DNA of 64,000 nt. It comes from Desulfobacterales bacterium. GTDB lineage: Bacteria > Desulfobacterota > Desulfobacteria > Desulfobacterales > JAAELO01. This document shows positions 44,789 through 51,869 of the stretch, piece by piece. Under the pieces are notes generated by a model, which did not search any database, was not told the DNA's origin, and worked only from the letters and a program-made list of their open reading frames with translations. The DNA is taken from positions 1 to 64,000 of the forward strand of contig JAAELO010000058.1 in assembly GCA_024226555.1 (NCBI GenBank), in the 5' to 3' direction. The translations under genes and the position numbers were made by a program. The stretch's first letter is position 1; the number at the start of each line of letters is the position of its first letter.

Positions 44789-46546
44789 ATGTTAAATCTA
44801 ATAAACTTTTCTTCCGATGATCTTTTAAACATAGCTGGATACTCTCCTGCAAATAATGTTGAACAATATAAAACAAATGTACCTATTTCAAGTAAGATAA
44901 TTGGAGGAAATATCAGATATTTCCTTCAATTTAAAAACCTTCTTGGAACCATATCAAAAAAAACTTTTCTTTTCGGTCCTTTATCTGTTTTAGCAGGTAT
45001 GCAAAAAGAGATTATTGATTTTTCATTTACAGCACCGATAACAGCACATGCTAAAGAATGTACCGCTAAAGGTGAGAATCCAGATATTTATGTTGTCCTT
45101 AATGAAAAAATAGAAAAGGATTATTCAGAACTTCTATATGATTTCTCTGGAGAATTTATTAGTAATGGAAAATTTAATAAATCTAAAGCTAAAAAAATAT
45201 CTTCAACTTTTCATGGTAACCTTTTTCTAATCAATAGGATGAGAACTTTTGCAAGACTTGAACTTAGTTATCAATCCCTCGGGCTTACAGGGCTAAACGC
45301 TATGAAAGAGTTATTAGTAACTCTAATAATTGCTATAACCGAACAACCTGTAAAGGGGGATCTACCCTATGTATCAAAAAAGAGAGAATTTAATTTAGAT
45401 GAATATGTTGCCGAATGCAGATTAAGAATAGAAAAACTGTATGAGTTTAATGCCTTTGAAATTAAAACTTTTTCAGAGAATTTTACTAAAGGAAAAATAG
45501 GTTATCTTAAATATGAAATTGTAGAAAAATCAGAAATTCACATTATGAAACTCAGGTATTATCAATCAAAAAATAAAAATGGCAAAATTTTATACCTGGC
45601 TTCTCCTTTAATCAATAAACCTGAAATTTTTGATCTTTCAAAGGGCAAATCTGTTGTAGAAGGACTTTTAAATATGGGGTTCGACGTATATTTGCAAGAT
45701 CCTGGAGAACCTTCAAAAAAAGAGGCTGCCCTTGGTCTGGATTTCTACGGTAAAGAGGTTCACGACAAATACATTGATCTGATAAAAGAAAGACATAAAA
45801 AAGCTGAAATCTATGTAATAGGTTATTGTATGGGCGGAACCCTTGTTTTACCGTATCTTGCAAGAAGAGCAGAAGAAAGGCTTGAGCAAGGTAAAAAGAT
45901 GGACATTAAAAAAATTATATTAATGGCATCACCATTTAAATTTGATGATGAGACTAAATCCGGTCATAAGCCAATGAGAAAAGTTATATCGAATGACTAT
46001 GATAAAATTTTAATGAATGAAATGTATGGAGATGTAAATGTTCCTCCTCAAATAATAGAAGTTGGAATGAATGAAATTCAGCCAGGAGTTCGTTATTATG
46101 TTCGTTGTGGTTTTTATGGTCGTGCAGCCTACCCTGGGGCTATTGAAGATTCTGCCCCATTTTTATATTGGCTTACACACGGAACAAAATTTCCAGCTAA
46201 GGCCCATAGGGAATGGATAAATGATATTTTTGTAGATAATAAAATTTATAAAGGATCTTATTGCTTACCTTCTAAAAGTAAAAATTTTAATAATAAACCT
46301 GTTAACATGGAAATTCTGGAAAAAGCTGGTGTGACAATTTTTGATTACAAAGGTACAAGAGATCCAATATCACCTTCTAGCACTTGTATAGCTGGTGAAC
46401 TATGGGGTTTGACCACTAATAATATATCTCGTAAAAGCAATGGCTTAAATCGGGTTATAGAAAAAAACATTGGTCATATTTTTGTTGTTAGTAAAACTCT
46501 TCTTAAAGATTTTCTGGATGATGTAGAATCTTTTTTAAATTTATAA
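44789..46546 (+). CDS. PHA-synthase-like (PhaC-related) alpha/beta hydrolase
   Basis: A 585-residue protein. The C-terminal half resembles PhaC: the nucleophile elbow is VIGYCMGGTLVLP with Cys in place of lipase Ser, the acid is in FDYKGTRDPISP and the His in KNIGHIFVVSK. The N-terminal ~250 residues are unlike classical PhaC N domains (LTGLNAMKELLVTLIIAITEQP is a recognisable block). It is co-transcribed with the DUF3141 gene. It might polymerise or hydrolyse hydroxyacyl thioesters, or be a granule-associated transferase. Assignment beyond the fold is inference. Confidence 0.72.
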   Translation: MLNLINFSSDDLLNIAGYSPANNVEQYKTNVPISSKIIGGNIRYFLQFKNLLGTISKKTFLFGPLSVLAGMQKEIIDFSFTAPITAHAKECTAKGENPDIYVVLNEKIEKDYSELLYDFSGEFISNGKFNKSKAKKISSTFHGNLFLINRMRTFARLELSYQSLGLTGLNAMKELLVTLIIAITEQPVKGDLPYVSKKREFNLDEYVAECRLRIEKLYEFNAFEIKTFSENFTKGKIGYLKYEIVEKSEIHIMKLRYYQSKNKNGKILYLASPLINKPEIFDLSKGKSVVEGLLNMGFDVYLQDPGEPSKKEAALGLDFYGKEVHDKYIDLIKERHKKAEIYVIGYCMGGTLVLPYLARRAEERLEQGKKMDIKKIILMASPFKFDDETKSGHKPMRKVISNDYDKILMNEMYGDVNVPPQIIEVGMNEIQPGVRYYVRCGFYGRAAYPGAIEDSAPFLYWLTHGTKFPAKAHREWINDIFVDNKIYKGSYCLPSKSKNFNNKPVNMEILEKAGVTIFDYKGTRDPISPSSTCIAGELWGLTTNNISRKSNGLNRVIEKNIGHIFVVSKTLLKDFLDDVESFLNL

Positions 46547-46561
46547 AAAATAATTCAATTT

Positions 46562-46590
46562 TTGACTTGACCTTTCATTAAATTTACTCT
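46562..46590 (+). promoter_or_regulatory. Candidate sigma-70 promoter of the tRNA gene
   Basis: TTGACT at 46562-46567, a 17-bp spacer and TACTCT at 46585-46590. The tRNA begins 33 bp further on. Confidence 0.55.
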
Positions 46591-46623
46591 AAAAGTCTGC
46601 CTGTACTTTGAGTAACAAATTAA

Positions 46624-46701
46624 GGCGAAGTAGCTCAGCTCGGTTAGAGCATTCGGTTCATATCCGAAGTGTCCGGGGTTCAAATCCCTGCTTCGCTACC
46701 A
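46624..46701 (+). tRNA. tRNA with anticodon CAT (Met or lysidine-modified Ile)
   Basis: A full cloverleaf can be drawn. Acceptor GGCGAAG pairs with CTTCGCT (one G-U), the D arm is GCTC...GAGC, and the anticodon stem is TTCGG / CCGAA with loop TTCATAT. The T arm is CGGGG-TTCAAAT-CCCTG, and the CCA end is encoded. The anticodon is CAT. It lacks the three G-C pairs in the anticodon stem typical of initiator tRNA, so it is an elongator Met or an Ile2 tRNA. Which of the two cannot be settled without comparing identity elements. Confidence 0.95.
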
Positions 46702-46709
46702 TATAATGA

Positions 46710-46740
46710 AAAGCCTGTATTTTAATAAATACAGGCTTTT
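46710..46740. terminator. Bidirectional terminator between tRNA and phasin-like gene
   Basis: Stem AAAGCCTGTATTT / AAATACAGGCTTT with loop TAATA. A T-run follows on the plus strand and an A-rich flank gives a T-run on the minus strand. It can end both the tRNA and the convergent small gene. Confidence 0.88.
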
Positions 46741-46741
46741 T

Positions 46742-46990
46742 TTATTTCTTTGCAAACTCTGTTGCAACTTTAGTAGAAAGTTCATAAGAATCTACTATAT
46801 ATTTATTATTTAACTTAACAATCTCCTCCATAGAATTTAATACTTTTTCATATTGATCAGGATTGAAAAAATTTTTAAATCCAAACATCTTATCAAAACG
46901 ATTTGCTTTGAACATTTCATTAACAATTTCTGTATTAAAAAATTTCTTCATCTTTTCATGGTCAAACATATCAAATGGATTTGTACTCAT
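46742..46990 (-). CDS. Short phasin-like protein
   Basis: An 82-residue helical, amphipathic protein with NPFDMFDHEKMKKFFNTEIV and KVLNSMEEIVKLNNKYIVDS blocks. The last part resembles the central helix of phasins, which coat polyhydroxyalkanoate granules. It is shorter than usual phasins (100-190 residues). The flanking PHA synthase-like genes on both sides support the role. GGAGA lies upstream of the ATG. Assignment is moderate because short helical proteins can look alike. Confidence 0.62.
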   Translation of the reverse strand: MSTNPFDMFDHEKMKKFFNTEIVNEMFKANRFDKMFGFKNFFNPDQYEKVLNSMEEIVKLNNKYIVDSYELSTKVATEFAKK

Positions 46991-47545
46991 TAAAAAATCT
47001 CCTTTTTTTGATTGAAAATAAAAAACTGAAATTAATTTAAAAAAATCTGATAATTTAAAAAAAGCAGGACTGGGTTAATTTAGAAACACAATTAATAATT
47101 TCTGGATTTGAAATTAAAAATAATTTTATCATTTTTTCTTGTAAAAATAAACACTTAATTAAATGATTAAATCATTTACCGCATCGCACAAATATTGAAA
47201 AAACGCTCAATTATATTAACGTCAGTATAATCCATGATGTTTCGCATCGCAACATTTATTGTTTTAAATCTTATTTTCCTTAAATTCGAACTCTCAGCAA
47301 ACAGCTTATATTCAAGGTTTTAGCTAATTCGACCTCAATATTTGCACAAATATTAATATTATGATATTTTAAATTAAAATTAAATTCATATCATTTCTAT
47401 TGAACTTCATTCTGTTTTGATATTTTTACATTTAGCATTTTATATAAAATTTAAACAACTCCTTATAAAACATTTATCAAAAGCGAAATGCTTTTGTTCA
47501 TATATCTTTTATTTTTTATAAGCTTTATAAAATAGGAGTATTATC
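46991..47545. other. Divergent intergenic region between phasin-like gene and KAS III
   Basis: A 555-bp AT-rich gap. The motif CGCATCGCA occurs twice (about 47182 and 47246), roughly 65 bp apart, and could be an operator for a granule regulator. This is speculation. No ORF or RNA gene was recognised. Confidence 0.5.
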
Positions 47546-48517
47546 ATGAACCAACCATTTATATTATCAACAGGTAGTTACCTTCCTGATAAAATCGTTT
47601 TAAATGAAGATTTAACACAGTTTCCTGCTAATGTTTTACCCATAATTTCACAAAAGACCGGTGTTAAAGCCAGGCGGCATGCTGCCAAAGAACAATGTAC
47701 ATCAGATTTAGCAATTAAAGCAGCTTTAAAATGTCTTGAAAAAGCTTCATTTAAACCAAAGAATATCGATTGCATAATTGTATCAACCTCATCACCGGAT
47801 AGAATACAACCGGCAACAGCAACAAGAGTTCAACATAAAATTGGAGCATCCAAAGCCTTTGCTTTTGACATCAATTCAGTATGCTCAGGAAGTGTTTATG
47901 GACTTTTTCTTGCTGATTCAATGATAAGGTCAGGTAGTTGTAAAAACGTTTTGTTTATCGCTTCTGAAGTATATTCAAAAATCACAAATCGAATGGACTT
48001 TTCAACTTTTCCATACTTTGGAGATGGTGCTGGTGCTGTGCTATTGTGCTCCGAAAATTCCCCTGGAATCATTATGTCCCGTTTAGCAACTGATGGAAGT
48101 GGAAGTAATACGGTTTGCATACCTGGTGGGGGCACGATGAATCCTTTAAGTATAGCAAAATCAAATGAAACATTCTTTAAAATGAATGGGAAAAAGGTAT
48201 TTGATTTTGCGATATCAAAAGGCACCAAAATTATTAAAGAACTAATTAAAGAAGCAAAAGTTAATAAAAAAGAGATTAATCAATTTGTTTGTCATCAGGC
48301 AAATATAAATATTCTGCATAAAATTGCTGAGAATCTTGAAATACCTAAAGAAAAATTTTTTGTTAACCTGGATAAATATGGAAATACAGCCAGTGCTTCT
48401 GTTGTAATTGCACTTGATGAAGTGTTTTCAAACAAACTAATTAAAAAGGATGACCTTGTGATGACAATCGGATTTGGTGGTGGCTTATCATGGGGTGCGA
48501 ATTTAATCAGGGTATAG
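47546..48517 (+). CDS. Beta-ketoacyl-ACP synthase III family protein
   Basis: A 323-residue KAS III-like thiolase-fold enzyme. The Cys-His-Asn triad is readable: FDINSVCSGSVYGL (Cys near residue 113), VCHQANINI (His) and KYGNTASASV (Asn). GDGAGAVLL and the C-terminal GFGGGLSWGANLIRV are standard. KAS III condenses an acyl-CoA with malonyl-ACP, and some members act as acyltransferases. It is 29 bp ahead of an ACP gene and upstream of a PHA synthase, and is not in a fab cluster, so a dedicated rather than housekeeping role is likely. Confidence 0.9.
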   Translation: MNQPFILSTGSYLPDKIVLNEDLTQFPANVLPIISQKTGVKARRHAAKEQCTSDLAIKAALKCLEKASFKPKNIDCIIVSTSSPDRIQPATATRVQHKIGASKAFAFDINSVCSGSVYGLFLADSMIRSGSCKNVLFIASEVYSKITNRMDFSTFPYFGDGAGAVLLCSENSPGIIMSRLATDGSGSNTVCIPGGGTMNPLSIAKSNETFFKMNGKKVFDFAISKGTKIIKELIKEAKVNKKEINQFVCHQANINILHKIAENLEIPKEKFFVNLDKYGNTASASVVIALDEVFSNKLIKKDDLVMTIGFGGGLSWGANLIRV

Positions 48518-48546
48518 TTTAAAATTTAACAAAAGGGAGGTAAGAA

Positions 48547-48774
48547 ATGAGTATTTTTGAAAAAATTGTCGAAGGTATTTTTGAATTGTTCCCTTCTGCA
48601 GATGAAATTGAAATTAACGATGATACAGTTTTGGAAGAGATTCCAGATTGGGATTCAATGGCATCAGTTAATTTTATGATGTTTCTTCAGCAGGCGTTTG
48701 ATATTCAACTACCAAATGATTTTTTACATGGTGAACTTAAAATTAGTGAAATTGTAACTCAGGTAGGGGGTTAA
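48547..48774 (+). CDS. Acyl carrier protein-like
   Basis: A 75-residue acidic four-helix protein. The phosphopantetheine site is in EIPDWDSMASVNFMM (Ser near residue 38), a variant of the DSL motif, with Met after the Ser. GGGAGG lies 4-5 bases before the ATG. It sits between KAS III and PHA synthase, with only one base to the next start. It likely carries acyl groups for KAS III and perhaps for the downstream synthase. It is unlike housekeeping AcpP (SLDTVELVM). Confidence 0.88.
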   Translation: MSIFEKIVEGIFELFPSADEIEINDDTVLEEIPDWDSMASVNFMMFLQQAFDIQLPNDFLHGELKISEIVTQVGG

Positions 48775-48775
48775 T

Positions 48776-50398
48776 TTGATTACAGATCCATTTGATATCA
48801 CTTCATCGCTTACAAATCTGTTAACTTCATGGACTAAAAATTCAGATGGGCTCAAAGATATGTTTAAAAAACTTGAGGAAGATATTAATAGTAACTTCCT
48901 CAATTTTTTACAAACTAATGACAAATCTGAAAATAAATTTAAAAAGGATTTAATCAAAAAAGTTAGAAGTAATAGTAAATATGCCAGGAAAAACTTCATA
49001 ACTATTCATAAGTGGATTCAGGAATTCGTAGAAAATGTTCCGGAAACAAGCGATAAAGAGAAAGAACGGTACCTGTTTTGGTCTAAACAGATACTTAACG
49101 CAATTTCACCATCAAATTTTTTCTGGACAAATCCTACAGCTGTGCAAAACTTTTTAAACTCAGAAGGAGGCAGCTTTAAAAATGGGATTGATAACTGGTT
49201 TAAAGATTATTCAAAAGATAATCTTATTAGTTTTGCAAATGAAGATGCTTTTGCTGTTGGAGAAAATTTAGCCACTACAAAAGGTTCAATAGTTTATAAA
49301 AATGATATATTTGAATTGATACAATATGAATCAGTAACTAAAGAAAATTATAAAGTTCCAATAGTTATGATTCAACCCTGGATAAACAAGTATTATATCT
49401 TTGACCTAACTGAAGAGATGAGTTTCGTTAAATATCTCACTGAAAAGGGTTTCACTGTTTTTATGACAAGTTGGCGAAACCCTGATATCACTTTAAGAAA
49501 TTTGGATTTTGAGGATTATATTTTTGATGGAGTCCTTAAATCTATAGAAATCGCAAACGATATTTGTAAAACAAAAAAATCCCATGTTACTGGATACTGT
49601 ATTGGGGGAACTGCATTGACAGCGCTATCAGGTATTTTAAATAATAATAAAATGAAAAATCCAATCCTTGATATCTCTCTTTTCGCATCTTTAACAGATT
49701 TTTCTTCACCAGGTGAAATCTCTTTTTTTGTTAGTAAAAAATCTATACAAAAAATTAAAGAACTAATGGAAATAAAAGGTTATTTAAAAAGTAGTTATAT
49801 ATCTCAGACATTCAGGCTTTTAAAATCTGAAAGTCTAATATGGCCATACTTTGCGAACAATTATTTAAATGGTTCAAACCCTCCAAACTCTGATGTTTTT
49901 TACTGGAATAGCGATAGCACAAGGCTTCCAGAAAAGATGAGTATTTTCTATCTTAATGAGTTTTATCTTAGAAATAATCTGATTAAAAGCAATGCACTTA
50001 AATTCAGAGGCTTTCCCTGTGACATATCCAAAATAAATCAACCCGTATATATTGTTGGTGCAGAGCAGGATCATATAGCACCGTGGAAAGAAACTTATAA
50101 GATATGTGACCATATATCTTCTGATTCGGTTTTTATTTTAGCATCTGAAGGCCATATTGCAGGCTTTTTAAATCCACCATCCCCAAATTCAAGAAGGAAA
50201 TATCGTATAATTGATGACAACAATATAGGTAAATTAACTAAAGATTTTAATGAAATTGAACCTAATATTGGTTCATGGTGGGATCATTGGACTGACTGGC
50301 TTATCGAACAAGATAGTAACAAAATATCATCAGTGGCTGTTGGTAATAAGAAATACCCTGTTTTATATGATGCTCCAGGCAAATATGTAATGGGATAA
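48776..50398 (+). CDS. phaC: Poly(3-hydroxyalkanoate) synthase, class I-like PhaC
   Basis: A 540-residue PhaC. SPSNFFWTNPTAVQNFLNSE is in the N-terminal half, and the nucleophile elbow HVTGYCIGGTAL (Cys near residue 280) follows. YIVGAEQDHIAPWKETYK gives the Asp and LASEGHIAGFLNPP the His. The core matches class I/II synthases and is clearly closer to PhaC than the 585-residue paralogue. The start is TTG with GGGGG a few bases upstream, and it is coupled to the ACP. It polymerises hydroxyacyl thioesters at the granule surface. Which thioester (CoA or ACP) it uses is a question. Confidence 0.88.
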   Translation: MITDPFDITSSLTNLLTSWTKNSDGLKDMFKKLEEDINSNFLNFLQTNDKSENKFKKDLIKKVRSNSKYARKNFITIHKWIQEFVENVPETSDKEKERYLFWSKQILNAISPSNFFWTNPTAVQNFLNSEGGSFKNGIDNWFKDYSKDNLISFANEDAFAVGENLATTKGSIVYKNDIFELIQYESVTKENYKVPIVMIQPWINKYYIFDLTEEMSFVKYLTEKGFTVFMTSWRNPDITLRNLDFEDYIFDGVLKSIEIANDICKTKKSHVTGYCIGGTALTALSGILNNNKMKNPILDISLFASLTDFSSPGEISFFVSKKSIQKIKELMEIKGYLKSSYISQTFRLLKSESLIWPYFANNYLNGSNPPNSDVFYWNSDSTRLPEKMSIFYLNEFYLRNNLIKSNALKFRGFPCDISKINQPVYIVGAEQDHIAPWKETYKICDHISSDSVFILASEGHIAGFLNPPSPNSRRKYRIIDDNNIGKLTKDFNEIEPNIGSWWDHWTDWLIEQDSNKISSVAVGNKKYPVLYDAPGKYVMG

Positions 50399-50512
50399 AT
50401 ATCTGTTTATACTTGCACATTTTAACCTCAGACTTTATCATAAAAATAGCTATTCGAATTTTTTTTTTAATATTCTCAAATTTCAATGAGTAGTATCTGC
50501 CCGGAGAGATTG

Positions 50513-51478
50513 ATGATACCATTAAGAGATGCGAATCCGTCAAAAAATTTCCCTTATGTAACTTATTTTATAATATTACTTAATATTTTCGTATATTTCT
50601 ATCAATTGTCATACGGAAATAATCAAAATGTTTTTATTTATACGTACGGACTAGTACCAGCAAGATACACAAATCCTGCTTTCTTTTTTCATTTTACTCC
50701 TTTTCAACAAGCTTTTTCTTTTTTTTCATATATGTTTCTTCATGGAAATACACTTCATTTGATCACAAACCTCTGGTCCCTTTATATATTTGGTGATAAT
50801 ATTGAAGATCATATGGGCCACATTAAATATTTAGTATTTTACATAATGTGTGGTTTTCTATCTGGTATTTCGCATCTTTTTATTAATCTGGATTCTGTTG
50901 TAGCAACTATTGGAGCAAGCGGTGCTATAGCAGGTGTTATGGGAGCCTATTTAGTTCTTTATCCCCGGGCAAAACTATTAACTCTATTACCAGTATTTTT
51001 CATACCTCTTTTTTTTGAAATTCCAGCTTTTATATTTTTAGGATTTTGGTTTGGCCTTCAGGTTTTTAATGCCACATCTAATAATCCTGCTGAAGTCGCC
51101 TGGTGGGCACACATTGGAGGTTTCGTATTTGGAATATTAATACTTAAACTCTTTTCACTAATACCAGATACTGTAATTGAAAAAAAAATAAAGAACTTTT
51201 CAAAGAAAAAGAAAACTCCTGGTCTGCGATATATAAAACCAAATGGTTTTATTGATAATCTTAACATATATGCAACTATTGAAATTTCAAAGTTTGAAGC
51301 AACCATAGGAGTGACCAAATTTCTTAATATTCCACTTGGAATTCATAAGAGAATTTTAAGAGTACGCATTCCAAAGGATATTGTATCTGGTAGTAAACTT
51401 GTACTTAATGGATATGGTCATAATGATAAGTTTGGAGAAAAAGGCGACCTTATATTAAATGTTAATGTATCTTTATAA
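50513..51478 (+). CDS. Rhomboid intramembrane protease fused to a DnaJ C-terminal-like domain
   Basis: A 321-residue protein. Residues ~15-220 are rhomboid: about six or seven helices, HGNTLHLITNLWSLYIFGDN, the Ser motif GASGAIAGVMGAYLVLYP (near residue 140) and the His in WWAHIGGFVFG. A basic linker leads to a soluble tail from about 250 to 321. The tail reads like DnaJ CTD: IYATIEISKFEATIGVTKF, then ILRVRIPKDIVSGSKL, GYGH and GEKGDLILNVNV. The ATG at 50513 is chosen for its GGAGAG site. No J domain or zinc finger is present. The tail may bind clients for the protease (inference). Confidence 0.82.
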   Translation: MIPLRDANPSKNFPYVTYFIILLNIFVYFYQLSYGNNQNVFIYTYGLVPARYTNPAFFFHFTPFQQAFSFFSYMFLHGNTLHLITNLWSLYIFGDNIEDHMGHIKYLVFYIMCGFLSGISHLFINLDSVVATIGASGAIAGVMGAYLVLYPRAKLLTLLPVFFIPLFFEIPAFIFLGFWFGLQVFNATSNNPAEVAWWAHIGGFVFGILILKLFSLIPDTVIEKKIKNFSKKKKTPGLRYIKPNGFIDNLNIYATIEISKFEATIGVTKFLNIPLGIHKRILRVRIPKDIVSGSKLVLNGYGHNDKFGEKGDLILNVNVSL

Positions 51479-51496
51479 TTTCCAAAAATCATACTA

Positions 51497-51776
51497 TAGA
51501 ACCTCTATTAAAGGTTTTAATTTATAATAATTACATTCTTTTTTGTGAACAATTCAATGTAGTACTAAGCATTCAAATTGTCACAAGGGAACCTCTAATA
51601 ATTAGAATTTTGGATAAAATACAAGGCATTTCAAAAAATAACGAGCCGATTTTATTACAGTTTTTTTTGGAAATAACAAAGTATTTTACCAAAAGAACAG
51701 TTATTAGAGATTCCCACAAGCTAATATTAATGAAAACAACTGTCGTTCGATCAAAAGACAGTTGTTAGATGTTCCC
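51497..51776 (+). mobile_element. Diverged MITE-like element interrupted by another copy
   Basis: The left end TAGAACCTCTATTAAAGG and right end GTTGTTAGATGTTCCC match family ends when the central 51587-51715 insertion is removed. ACTGTC / GACAGT arms near the right end and an AAGGTTTTA centre (about 51511-51519) are family traits. Confidence 0.55.
51587..51715 (+). mobile_element. MITE-like element, copy 3 (with TSD, nested)
   Basis: A 129-bp element. Ends GGGAACCTCTAATAATTAG and TTATTAGAGATTCCC form an almost perfect inverted pair of 15 bp. ACAA flanks both sides (51583-51586 and 51716-51719), a clean 4-bp target duplication. It lacks the internal AAGSTTTNA hairpin found in longer copies. 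Confidence 0.8.
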
Positions 51777-51869
51777 TTAAAATGATTACTTGCATAATTC
51801 ATTTTATTCTCTTAATATCTAATATCAATACGTTTAAGGATACTAACTTTTAAATAAATACTTATCTCA

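Larger units (their letters stand above)
51479..51869. other. Intergenic region with nested MITE-like elements
   Basis: A 391-bp gap before the sensor kinase. It is largely filled by a diverged MITE (51497-51776) interrupted by a second, better preserved one (51587-51715). The remaining ~90 bp should contain the kinase promoter. Confidence 0.7.

Noticed and set aside
46624-46701. Initiator tRNA-fMet as an identity for the CAT tRNA
   Set aside because: The anticodon stem lacks the three consecutive G-C pairs, and the first acceptor pair is G-U instead of the mismatch typical of initiators.
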